Shown: positions 1 through 7,128, numbered from the stretch's first letter. The stretch is 11,360 bases of DNA from Gordoniibacillus chartarius (GCF_042432825.1 NZ_JBHLWN010000069.1:1-11360); one strand, 5' to 3'. The notes: generated from the letters alone by a model not told the origin. A program made the numbers and translations.

Positions 1-52
1 CAAAGAAGAAAACACGCGAAAAAGTCAGAAAAACGGAGAAAACATTAATTTA

Positions 53-943
53 TTGAGGGAGGTGAAGGTGAAGGAAGGGGATGCCGTGAAGAAAGGACAG
101 ACACTGATCGTTCTGGACTCCGCCCCGGCCGCCAAGAGCCTGGCTGACGAGCAGGACCGTTACGCCAAGCAGCAGCTGGAGCTGGAGAAATTGCAGGATG
201 CGCTCAAGCAGAACGGGATCGGCGGCGAAGCTTCCAAGATGGATGACATGAAGCGGCAGATCGCGGCGCTGAAGCTGGATATGTCCATTCAGGCCCGCAA
301 GATCGAGAGCATTCGAAGCGACATTTCGGAAAATGGCTCCGTGACTGCACCATTCGACGGGCTGATCATCGATATCCAAGCCGACGAAGGGGTGCCCGCT
401 TCCCCGGGCAAAGCGCTTGTGCAAATCGCGGACTCTTCGCAGGGCTGGACATTGCAGGCACGGGTCGATGCCGACGCCGCCGAACGACTTGTAACCGGAG
501 AAACGGTTGACGTGAGAATCAAAGAAACGACACCGCGTTACGTGAAGGGCAAGGTATCCGAAGTCGACTACTCGGAGGAGGGAGGAGGCCAGCCGGCAAG
601 CAGCGGAGCGACAGCAACGAAATTAGTCACCCTAGATATCGATGATCCGAAGCTGAGCGGGGGAGAGCTGGCGGATTTCAGCTTAACCAAGAAAGCGGGG
701 ACGCCCCGGCCTTTGGTGCCGGTGGCTGCCCTCAGGTCGGATTCGCAGGGCGAATATATGTTCACCATTGTGGAAACGAAGCGTCCCCTCGGCAACGAGT
801 TCCGGGTTAGCAAAAAGTACGTTCATACGGAAGACGCGGACGGGACCAACGCCCTGTTGAACGGGGGAATCGGCCTGGAGGATAAAATCGTGACCGAATC
901 GAGCGAGCCGCTGAGCGATGGCGACCAGGTTCGGCTGAATTAA
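53..943 (+). CDS. HlyD/MacA-like membrane-fusion (efflux adaptor) protein, N-terminus missing or off the window
   Basis: This is probably the adaptor of an ABC-type exporter, linking a membrane permease to the envelope. Counting from the TTG at 53, residues 2-23 form the first half of a biotinyl-lipoyl domain (VKVKEGDAVKKGQTL). Residues about 28-92 are a charged helical hairpin, likely a coiled coil. Residues 94-126 are the second lipoyl half (VTAPFDGLI), followed by a beta-barrel and a C-terminal membrane-proximal region ending in LSDGDQVRLN. Family members usually have 60-90 more residues at the N-terminus, with a membrane anchor. The frame stays open to base 2, but those 17 residues do not look like the family and the DNA there is A-rich (30 of 52 bases). 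The TTG start is therefore only a placeholder. GTG at 68 has a better Shine-Dalgarno (AGGGAGG, 56-62) but would cut the lipoyl domain. The next gene starts 25 bases downstream. Family call is good; the start is unresolved. Confidence 0.8.
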   Translation: MREVKVKEGDAVKKGQTLIVLDSAPAAKSLADEQDRYAKQQLELEKLQDALKQNGIGGEASKMDDMKRQIAALKLDMSIQARKIESIRSDISENGSVTAPFDGLIIDIQADEGVPASPGKALVQIADSSQGWTLQARVDADAAERLVTGETVDVRIKETTPRYVKGKVSEVDYSEEGGGQPASSGATATKLVTLDIDDPKLSGGELADFSLTKKAGTPRPLVPVAALRSDSQGEYMFTIVETKRPLGNEFRVSKKYVHTEDADGTNALLNGGIGLEDKIVTESSEPLSDGDQVRLN

Positions 944-968
944 TCTACATTGAAGGAGACGATAACAA

Positions 969-2366
969 GTGACAAACAAGTGGAAACATGTGGCTCTATG
1001 TTCGATATTAACGGTGCTCCCGCTTACTGCATGCAGCAGCAATTCGAATTCGGCTGCCGGCAGCGATGCCGCTTCTCCGCAAGGAAAGAACGGCAAGACA
1101 ACCGTGACGGTTTCCGCCTTGAAGAAGGATGCCTTCCTGCAGGAGGCTGAGCGCCTGTTCGAGGAGGCGAACCCGGACATCGATATCGACATCCGCGGCT
1201 ATTTGGCAACTCCCGAGAGCGATAACAAGAAAATGGTCATGAGAAGCCTAGAAGGAGATAAACCGAATGAAGCCGATCTGGAAAAATTCAGGACGTCCGT
1301 TAACGCGGAGCTGATGTCCGGTAAGGGCGCCGATTTGATCGCTCTGGAACATCTTCCGTACGAGAAGTATGCCCGCAAGCATCTGCTCGCCCGGCTGGAC
1401 GATTGGATCAAGAAAGACGGCGGACTCAAGGACTCGGACTATTACACGAGTATATTCGATGCGGTGCGAGTCGACGGGACGGCCTTTGCGCTTCCCATTC
1501 ACTACACGATGAACGCTACGCTGGGCAACACCCCTCTTCTGGAGGCGCAGGGAATCCAGATTGACGACTCCAAATGGACGTGGAAGGACATGCTGGCTAT
1601 CGGCCGGCAGGTTGTGCAAAGCGGCGGAAATGCTGCGGCGGTCTGGACCGGCAAGCCGAAAGCGGATTTGATCGGGGATATGGTGCAAAGTCAGTACAGC
1701 CAGTATGTTTCGGGAAAGAAGGCGGCGTTCGACACTGCTGAATTCACGGAATTGCTGGAGCAGGTCAGCGATATGTACGACAAAGGTCAGATTCTGGAGA
1801 CAGCCGATATGTCGAATGCATCGAAGGACATATTTAAATCGCTGAGTATGCAAATGCCGATGAATTTGCTGTTTATGCCGCAAATGATGTACGGAGGAAA
1901 AGGCAAAGTGTACAACACACCGGCGGAGAACGGCAATGGCAGCGGCATATCCTTTACTTCCAATCTGATGCTCGGTATTAATGAAAAATCGAAGCATAAG
2001 GAGGAGGCGTGGAAATTCCTGCAGTTCCTGCTGTCGGAGAAGGTTCAGTCCGCGCCTTGGCTGCAAGGCTTCCCCGTTCATAAAGCATCGCTGGAGAAGC
2101 AGCTGAGGCAGTCGATCGAGGCGCTTTCCAGCGGCAGAATCAAGCTGCAGGGGCCTAACGGCACCGGTCCGTCGGCGGCGATTACGGAGGAGCAGCTACA
2201 GTCGAGCCTGGCTCTTGCGGATCGGAAAGCCAGCTATGCCGCAGGAGACCCGACGGTTATGAAGATTGTCAAGGAAGAGGCGCAGGCGTTCTTCAACAAG
2301 ACGAAATCAGCCAAAGCCGCTGCAGGTATGATTCAGAACCGGGTAACGACCTATTTGAACGAATAG
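969..2366 (+). CDS. Extracellular solute-binding lipoprotein, family 1 (ABC substrate-binding protein)
   Basis: This is probably a lipid-anchored substrate-binding protein on the outer face of the membrane. It starts with GTG at 969, with the ribosome binding site GAAGGAGA (951-958) in front. Residues 1-21 form a signal peptide (basic NKWKH, then a hydrophobic core) ending in the lipobox LTAC, so Cys22 should be lipidated and become the mature N-terminus. A Ser/Asn/Ala-rich linker follows. The rest reads like SBP_bac_1 proteins: an early beta-alpha unit (FEEANPDIDIDIRGY), a KGADLIALEHLPYEKY segment, a WTWKDMLAIGRQV helix and a C-terminal KSKHKEEAWKFLQFLLSEK helix typical of sugar-binding members. 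Length (465 aa) is usual for the family. No permease or ATPase gene lies beside it, and it is sandwiched between an efflux adaptor and a large secreted protein, so it may not serve ordinary sugar import. The ligand cannot be read from the sequence. Confidence 0.88.
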   Translation: MTNKWKHVALCSILTVLPLTACSSNSNSAAGSDAASPQGKNGKTTVTVSALKKDAFLQEAERLFEEANPDIDIDIRGYLATPESDNKKMVMRSLEGDKPNEADLEKFRTSVNAELMSGKGADLIALEHLPYEKYARKHLLARLDDWIKKDGGLKDSDYYTSIFDAVRVDGTAFALPIHYTMNATLGNTPLLEAQGIQIDDSKWTWKDMLAIGRQVVQSGGNAAAVWTGKPKADLIGDMVQSQYSQYVSGKKAAFDTAEFTELLEQVSDMYDKGQILETADMSNASKDIFKSLSMQMPMNLLFMPQMMYGGKGKVYNTPAENGNGSGISFTSNLMLGINEKSKHKEEAWKFLQFLLSEKVQSAPWLQGFPVHKASLEKQLRQSIEALSSGRIKLQGPNGTGPSAAITEEQLQSSLALADRKASYAAGDPTVMKIVKEEAQAFFNKTKSAKAAAGMIQNRVTTYLNE

Positions 2367-2411
2367 GGTGAGTCAGCATTGCGTTGCGGGAGAGCGGATA
2401 AGGTGGGAAGC

Positions 2412-4514
2412 ATGGTGAAGGGAAATGTGTGGACGAAGCTCGTGCTGACGGCCATTCTGGCGATAACGGCTATTGCAGGCACCATACGTTCGGGGACAGC
2501 GGAAGCTGCTGCTGTAACGGGAAATAACGGAGTACGGGTCGAGCTGGGAGAGGGGCAATCGCTGGAGGTAACCGATGTCCGAATGTTCCAATACGATATG
2601 CAGAGCGTATGCTCGTTCGAGGTGGCGGTTCGTAATGAGAGCGAGACCGATTTACAGCTGGATGATTATTATTTTAGAGTTACGGAGCGCTCCGGGAACG
2701 TCTTGGATTTCAGGCTGCTTCCGGAAGACCGAGGCCGGATGATCGTTCCATCGGGAACGGCCGGGGTGTACCGGTTTTATGGCACAGTCCGGAACGGGCT
2801 GGATCCGGGAAAGCTTCTGCTGGAGGTGGGCCGATGGGATTTCGACTCGGCCTCTCTTCAGGATCGAGTGGGAGAGGTAACGCTTGCGGATGCTTCGCCC
2901 GGTGAACACGGAAGCATGGTTGAAATTCGAGCGGGCAACGCGGTTCTTCAAGCCGCTCTCACTGCCGCTGCTTCCCGGAGCACGGGGGAGAGCAAGGAAG
3001 TGACGTGGACCGTCACGATCCGGAATTCCGACTCGATCTCCGCCGAGCTACCGAATTGGAGCTTCTGGCTGCAAACCCCGGAGAAGCGTACATTTTCCAT
3101 GACGCCGGACAAAACTTCGGAGGGACTGCGCATCGAGCCCGGCGGAGAGCTCAGCTTTATTCTTACCGCTTCGCTGCCTGCGGAGGAAGACTTGACGCAT
3201 GCCGGTATCCTGATGACTCGAATTTTATCGGAATCGAGCCAAACGGCCCCAATATATGTTCCTACCGCGTATTTGCCGATGTCCGAAGCCGTGACACGAA
3301 CGGCAGAAGGGGACAGCCGGATCATCCCGGCAGCGGAAGGAGAGTTCAGCGTCTTGTTGGAATCGGTTCAGCGATGGCCGTGGGATAACCGCGATTTGAT
3401 AAACGCAGCCCTTCAAATAACGAATGTATCCGGTACGGCGGCGCCGGTTCCCAATCTGACGGGAACGTTCCGGGCCGACGATACGGAGGAGTGGGCGGCG
3501 CAGTCCGTACGCACGGATTCGCTTCGGCTGCTTCAACCCGGACAATCGATCCGTATGTTTCTGCAAGCTCAGCTCGATCACAGGGAGGTCGTTCGGTCGT
3601 GGGATATTTTTCTTCAGGAGAACGTGACTAAGGACGGAAAAGCTCAAGCCGTTCACCGGACCGAGTGGAGCGACCGTGAGGCCGTATCCGCCGTTGAGGT
3701 CGACCCCGGTAACGAGTCCGTTCTGGACGGGATCGGCGGAAATTGGTCGTATAAAGCGAGTCCGCCGATTGTATATGAAAGCGCGACGGGGCAGCTCGTT
3801 ACCGTACGGGTGGATGCAATGAACCGGGATAAACGGTATAATCCGGTCGCCAAATGGATCGCTCAATGGATAACGGAGGATGGAACGATATACCCGGCCG
3901 AGGTCGAAGCGACCGAGCAAAGAGTTGTTCCTCAAGGGAAAGCGTCCCTTATGGCCTCGACGGCACTGCCGAAAGGGATGGACATAAACGGGATGAAGCT
4001 CATGCTGGGGCTTGCCGTTACCGGCGGCAAGCTATCCGGAGCCAAGGAAACGCCGGACTCTTTCTTGCAGGCAACGGTATTCAAGCTCCCGGACATGGCT
4101 GGCGATCCGGGCGGCAATACGAATCGGTATATGTTGCACCCATATACATTGATATTGAACAAGGTTCATCATCCATATTGGAATCCGAGCGGGAAAAATA
4201 CGTTTATATTCAAGCTTGAATTTGATTATCAGCTGCTGAAGGACGTAAGCTTCGTTACTGAAATGAAGCAGCGGCGACTCCTTGTCGAGCTTCTTGACGG
4301 GAATGGGGAGCAAATCCACGAGGAGAGCTATGTCCTGGAATCGGATGCAGGCGGCGTATCCAGCCTGGATGTCGGTTCGGGAACCGAGGAATGGGCAGTG
4401 GAGGTGGATTCTCTCTCCATGAACATCTCCAGGTACACGCTAAACATCTATGAGGAATTTTCCCCGGGTTACCGGAGATTGCTCGGCAGCACGTCCTCGG
4501 ATTGGATGAAGTAG
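2412..4514 (+). CDS. Large secreted protein of repeated beta-rich units, function unknown
   Basis: I do not recognise a named family. ATG 2412 is preferred over the in-frame TTG at 2379. It has AAGGTGGGA in front and gives a clean signal peptide (MVKGNVWTKLVLTAILAITA), likely cleaved near AEA/AAA at residues 30-34. The mature protein appears to have five beta-sandwich-like units at about residues 40-142, 175-268, 310-401, 450-535 and 575-682. The first four share a pattern: an Asn-containing strand or turn (VRNES, IRNSD, ITNVS, AMNRD), then a Trp/Phe/Tyr-rich stretch, then a Pro-Gly-type turn and hydrophobic strand (VPSGTAGVYRF, EPGGELSFIL, QPGQSIRMFL, PQGKASLM). The fifth is more divergent and ends in Tyr-rich strands. 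No catalytic motif, sortase signal or transmembrane anchor is seen. It lies 45 bases after the solute-binding gene (12 if TTG is used) and ends the operon. A role as an extracytoplasmic binding or accessory protein of that transporter is inference only. Confidence 0.78.
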   Translation: MVKGNVWTKLVLTAILAITAIAGTIRSGTAEAAAVTGNNGVRVELGEGQSLEVTDVRMFQYDMQSVCSFEVAVRNESETDLQLDDYYFRVTERSGNVLDFRLLPEDRGRMIVPSGTAGVYRFYGTVRNGLDPGKLLLEVGRWDFDSASLQDRVGEVTLADASPGEHGSMVEIRAGNAVLQAALTAAASRSTGESKEVTWTVTIRNSDSISAELPNWSFWLQTPEKRTFSMTPDKTSEGLRIEPGGELSFILTASLPAEEDLTHAGILMTRILSESSQTAPIYVPTAYLPMSEAVTRTAEGDSRIIPAAEGEFSVLLESVQRWPWDNRDLINAALQITNVSGTAAPVPNLTGTFRADDTEEWAAQSVRTDSLRLLQPGQSIRMFLQAQLDHREVVRSWDIFLQENVTKDGKAQAVHRTEWSDREAVSAVEVDPGNESVLDGIGGNWSYKASPPIVYESATGQLVTVRVDAMNRDKRYNPVAKWIAQWITEDGTIYPAEVEATEQRVVPQGKASLMASTALPKGMDINGMKLMLGLAVTGGKLSGAKETPDSFLQATVFKLPDMAGDPGGNTNRYMLHPYTLILNKVHHPYWNPSGKNTFIFKLEFDYQLLKDVSFVTEMKQRRLLVELLDGNGEQIHEESYVLESDAGGVSSLDVGSGTEEWAVEVDSLSMNISRYTLNIYEEFSPGYRRLLGSTSSDWMK

Positions 4515-4538
4515 ATGTTCCACTGAACCCTGCGATTA

Positions 4539-4594
4539 GAGAAGAACCACTTGTTCCGAAATTCATCGGAATGGGAGGTTCTTCTCGTTTTTTA
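4539..4594 (+). terminator. Intrinsic terminator of the adaptor/binding-protein/secreted-protein operon
   Basis: A perfect 10-bp outer stem (GAGAAGAACC at 4539-4548 with GGTTCTTCTC at 4577-4586) encloses a second perfect 6-bp stem (TTCCGA at 4554-4559 with TCGGAA at 4566-4571). The T-rich tract GTTTTTTATT follows directly. It lies 25 bases after the stop of the secreted-protein gene, where a Rho-independent terminator is expected. Confidence 0.9.
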
Positions 4595-4598
4595 TTAC

Positions 4599-4658
4599 GA
4601 TACAAAATGTATCATTTCCCGGGAAAAGTGAGATATGTCATAGGTGTATTATGACATA
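4599..4658. promoter_or_regulatory. Cluster of three palindromes (candidate operators) upstream of the chromate transporter operon
   Basis: Three dyads lie back to back. The first is GATACA-AAA-TGTATC (4599-4613). The second is the perfect 12-base palindrome TTTCCCGGGAAA (4615-4626). The third is a 9-7-9 inverted repeat, TATGTCATA and TATGACATA (4634-4642 and 4650-4658). The third overlaps the -35 element of a candidate promoter (ATGACA 4651-4656), the usual position for a repressor site. The regulator cannot be identified from the sequence, and no regulator gene is nearby. Confidence 0.55.
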
Positions 4659-4679
4659 AGCTTATATCGAAGCTATAGC
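4651..4679 (+). promoter_or_regulatory. Candidate distal sigma-A promoter of the chromate operon
   Basis: ATGACA (4651-4656, one mismatch to TTGACA) and TATAGC (4674-4679) are separated by exactly 17 bases. The -35 lies inside the 9-7-9 inverted repeat. Transcription from here would give a leader of about 230 bases before the first CHR gene. That leader would carry two overlapping hairpins, a bulged one at 4681-4707 and one at 4705-4725 followed by CTATTTTT. Confidence 0.35.
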
Positions 4680-4836
4680 AGAATAGCCATTTCAAATGGG
4701 ACTATTCCTATTCGTCAACTAGGAACTATTTTTCGATTTGGTTGAAACACATTCATTCAAGCTGGAGTGTCAACGTAAATAATCGAATCTGATCGATGTT
4801 ATGAGGAAAACTGATAGCCCGTTTCCATTATCTTTA

Positions 4837-4865
4837 TTCCAAAATGATATAAAGAAGAGTATAAT
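4837..4865 (+). promoter_or_regulatory. Candidate proximal promoter of the chromate operon
   Basis: A perfect -10 hexamer TATAAT (4860-4865) lies 17 bases after a weak -35 (TTCCAA, 4837-4842). Transcription would start near 4872, about 45 bases before the ATG at 4917. The rest of the 4515-4916 gap holds only the terminator, palindromes and hairpins listed separately. No small gene with a credible ribosome binding site was seen there. Confidence 0.5.
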
Positions 4866-4916
4866 GAATGTACAAGGAAGATATGGTTGCGGTCACAATA
4901 AGGGGAGGGGTCCCGT

Positions 4917-5558
4917 ATGGTTGGAACGAAGCTCAAACGGTTGTGGGACATATTTTGGACGTTTCTCAAGATCGGTCCGGCCACCTTCGGCGGCGGTTAT
5001 GCCATGATTCCCGTACTGGAGCGGGAAATTGCCGTGAAACGCCAGTGGGTGACTCACCGGGAAATGTCGGATGTTCTTTCCATAGCGGGATCCGCTCCGG
5101 GCGGTATCGGCGTGAACGCCGCCGCGTTCGTCGGCTATCGGCGTGCGGGTGTTCCGGGCGCCGCCGCGGCGGTGGCCGGCATGACGCTGCCGACCTTTCT
5201 CATCGCTGTCGCACTGAGCTTGATCTTCACGCAAATTGAGCATCACCCCAAAATTGCCGCTGCAATGGAAGGAATCCAGGCGGCGATTGTCGGATTGATC
5301 GTCGTCGCGGCGATGAAGATGGGGAAGTCGGCCATTTTCGATAAAACTACACTGGCCCTGACGGTAAGCACGGTCGTTATTTTATTGACGGTTTCGATTC
5401 ATCCGGTATTCGTCATCTTGTTGGGACCGCTTGCCGGAATCCTCTGCATTTCGGTCAAGGAGAAGCTCGGCATGGTTGTAAGACTGGAGAAGAAGGACGC
5501 GTCCGTTTCCTCTGCAAACCGGATATATCCCGATTACTTTATTGCTGACGGAATTTAA
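4917..5558 (+). CDS. Chromate transporter, short-chain CHR protein, first subunit (ChrA N-half type)
   Basis: This is a membrane subunit of a CHR-family chromate exporter. The start ATG follows AAGGGGAGGGG (4900-4910) with 6 bases spacing. The protein has 213 residues, one CHR domain. The signature FGGGYAMIPVLERE is at residues 24-37, followed by SAPGGIGVNAAAFVGYRRAGVPG at 59-81. Hydrophobic helices then run through about residue 180, and a soluble tail of about 30 residues ends the protein. In the family, two monodomain proteins of opposite topology work together, as in B. subtilis YwrB/YwrA. The partner gene starts 17 bases downstream. The usual PGP motif reads PGG here, whereas the partner keeps PGP. 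Transport of another anion or a sulfate-like substrate cannot be excluded, because chromate specificity is assumed from family experience. Confidence 0.92.
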   Translation: MVGTKLKRLWDIFWTFLKIGPATFGGGYAMIPVLEREIAVKRQWVTHREMSDVLSIAGSAPGGIGVNAAAFVGYRRAGVPGAAAAVAGMTLPTFLIAVALSLIFTQIEHHPKIAAAMEGIQAAIVGLIVVAAMKMGKSAIFDKTTLALTVSTVVILLTVSIHPVFVILLGPLAGILCISVKEKLGMVVRLEKKDASVSSANRIYPDYFIADGI

Positions 5559-5575
5559 GAAAGGGGGCATGCAAC

Positions 5576-6112
5576 ATGATTTGGGACTTATTTATCTCCT
5601 TCTTCAAAATCGGCCTTATCTCCTTCGGCGGCGGATATGCGATGATCCCGGTCATCCAGCTGGAGGTAAGCGCGAACGATTGGCTGTCCACAGAGGCGTT
5701 TGCCGATGCGGTGGCAGTGGCCGGTATGGCTCCCGGACCGATCGCGACCAATACCGCAACGCTGATCGGTTACAAGACGGCGGGGGTGCCGGGGGCCATT
5801 GCCGCAACGTCTGGCATGGTGCTTCCCTCCTTATTGCTGATGATTGCCATCACCGCTTTTTTCTACAAAATTCACCGCAATAAACGGGTAGGGGCTTCGT
5901 TGTACGGACTGCGCCCGGTCATTACGGGGCTGATCGCGTACGCAGCCATTCATTTCGGCTTTGCGGATACGGATCTGCATAGCATCAATTGGCAAACGCT
6001 AGCTTCCCTTGCCATCGCCGGCGGCGTCGTATTGGGAGTTATGAAATATCGTATGCACCCGATGACGGCCATCGCGCTATCCGGAGCAGCGGGGATCGTG
6101 TTCTTTCAGTGA
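5576..6112 (+). CDS. Chromate transporter, short-chain CHR protein, second subunit (ChrA C-half type)
   Basis: This is the partner subunit of the two-gene CHR transporter. ATG 5576 follows AAAGGGGG (5560-5567) with 8 bases spacing. The protein has 178 residues. FGGGYAMIPVIQLE is at residues 18-31 and AGMAPGPIATNTATLIGYKTAGVPG at about 49-73. Four or more further hydrophobic segments follow, ending right at the C-terminus (GAAGIVFFQ). It is clearly paralogous to the upstream gene across the first 90 residues, which fits an ancient duplication and heterodimeric function. No conventional T-tract terminator is visible after the stop. The GC-rich repeat array begins 88 bases later and could itself hinder transcription. 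Confidence 0.92.
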   Translation: MIWDLFISFFKIGLISFGGGYAMIPVIQLEVSANDWLSTEAFADAVAVAGMAPGPIATNTATLIGYKTAGVPGAIAATSGMVLPSLLLMIAITAFFYKIHRNKRVGASLYGLRPVITGLIAYAAIHFGFADTDLHSINWQTLASLAIAGGVVLGVMKYRMHPMTAIALSGAAGIVFFQ

Positions 6113-6200
6113 TACCTTTACGCCTAGAAGCATAATCGGAACGAATTGCGGTTTCTCGGGAAAAAGGACGTATTTTTACCTGACAGCTTCAAAAATAAAG

Positions 6201-6915
6201 AAAGGGCGTTGTTGCGGGAGGCCCGGGGGCGGAAGCGGTGCAACAAGGACCGAAAGGGCGTTGTTGCGGAGGCCCGGGGGCGGAAGCGTTGCAACAAGGA
6301 CCGAAAGAGCGTTGTTGCGGAGGCTCGGTGACGGAAGCGGTGCAACAAGGACCGAAAGGGCGTTGTTGCGGAGGCCCGGTGACGGAAGCGGTGCAACAAG
6401 GACCGAAAGGGCGTTGTTGCGGAGGCCCGGGGGGGGGAAGCGTTGCAACAAGGACCGAAAGGGCGTTGTTGAGGGAGGCCCGGGGGCGGAAGCGGTGCAA
6501 CAAGGACCGAAAGGGCGTTGTTGCGGCTGGCCCGGGGGTGGAAGCGTTGCAACAAGGACCGAAAGGGCATTGTTGCGGGAGGCCCGGGGGCGGAAGCGTT
6601 GCAACAAGGACCGAAAGGGCGTTGTTGCGGAAGGCCCGTGGCGGAAGCGGTGCAACAAGGACCGAAAGGGCGTTGTTGCGGAGGCCCGGGGGTGGAAGCG
6701 TTGCAACAAGGACCGAAAGGGCGTTGTTGCGGGAGGCCCGGGGGTGAAAGCGGTGCAACAAGGACCGAAAGGGCGTTGTTGCGGAGGCCCGGGGGCGGAA
6801 GCGGTGCAACAAGGTCCGAAAGGGCGTTGTTGCGGCTGGCCCGGGAGTGGAAGCGTTGCAACAAGGTCCAAATGGACGTTGTTCGGCTGGCCCGGGGGCT
6901 GGCACCACAATGGCC
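6201..6915. repeat. Tandem array of about 14 copies of a 51/52-base GC-rich, hairpin-forming unit
   Basis: Copies begin (at AAAGGGCGTTGTTG or its equivalent) at 6201, 6253, 6304, 6355, 6406, 6458, 6510, 6562, 6614, 6665, 6716, 6768, 6819 and about 6871; the last is degenerate. Spacing is 51 or 52 throughout. Each unit contains TTGTTGC, then a CCCGGG-containing core, then GCAACAA. The two 7-mers are reverse complements, so hairpins can form within a unit or across each junction. At junctions the arms enclose CC-GAAA-GG, a GNRA-type tetraloop. Single-base length changes in the G runs shift the reading frame repeatedly, so the array does not encode a protein on either strand. Flanking DNA at 6113-6200 shows no gene. 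It may be a non-coding RNA, a transcription barrier, a recombination-prone minisatellite or a Paenibacillus-type dispersed repeat; the sequence alone does not decide. Confidence 0.93.
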
Positions 6916-6989
6916 CAAAAAAGCCTAAAATTTTGCCGCGCAATTTAAAAAAATTTAGCTAGCCATTCGCTTAACATGTGTCTACTTTC

Positions 6990-7018
6990 TTGACAGAATT
7001 CCAGAAAGTCGCTTATGC
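6990..7018 (+). promoter_or_regulatory. Weak promoter-like sequence ahead of the 7077-7121 terminator
   Basis: A perfect -35 TTGACA (6990-6995) is followed after 17 bases by TTATGC (7013-7018), a poor -10. If active, it would make an RNA of roughly 95 bases that ends at the strong hairpin at 7077-7121. No riboswitch class was recognised in the stretch between. Confidence 0.25.
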
Positions 7019-7076
7019 GAGTGGAGAAAGGCAGCAATCGATGAGGGCAAGCCCATACCGCAAGCGAAAAAGCAAT

Positions 7077-7121
7077 AAAGGGATCTCGATTCTCCTTACG
7101 CGGAGATTGAGGTCCCTTTTT
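7077..7121 (+). terminator. Strong intrinsic terminator hairpin with no gene directly before it
   Basis: AAAGGGA (7077-7083) pairs with TCCCTTT (7113-7119), and the inner strands CTCGATTCTCC and GGAGATTGAG pair with one bulge and one mismatch. The loop is about 6 bases (TTACGC) and the hairpin ends in TTTTT. No chromosomal gene ends nearby, so it may terminate a short RNA, act as a leader attenuator or insulate the next cluster. The stretch 6916-7076 holds no gene that I can support. Confidence 0.75.
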
Positions 7122-7128
7122 GGTAACG

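Noticed and set aside
1248..2081. Long minus-strand open frame within the solute-binding protein gene
   Set aside because: It lies wholly opposite a gene with a clear signal peptide and family match, and its translation is a typical antisense shadow of codon bias with no motif.
6201..6915. CRISPR array
   Set aside because: The units are directly contiguous and the whole 51/52-base unit is conserved. There are no unique spacers between repeats and no cas genes in the window.
6124..6962. Several long overlapping open frames on both strands through the repeat array, giving peptides rich in Gly, Arg and Cys or in Pro, Ala and Leu
   Set aside because: Copies differ by single-base length changes, so every frame switches repeatedly and no one frame gives a constant repeated peptide. 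There is no ribosome binding site or conserved start, and stop-free stretches are expected in such GC-rich repeats.
6975..6998. TGTGTCTACTTTCTTGACAG as an insertion sequence terminus
   Set aside because: It looks vaguely like an IS end, but there is no partner inverted repeat, transposase fragment or target duplication nearby. The TTGACA within it is better read as a -35 element.
7020..7121. Riboswitch or T-box leader ahead of the small membrane protein
   Set aside because: I could not match conserved cores of the classes I know (for example c-di-GMP, c-di-AMP, fluoride, guanidine, T-box). It is kept only as an unassigned terminator with a possible short RNA.
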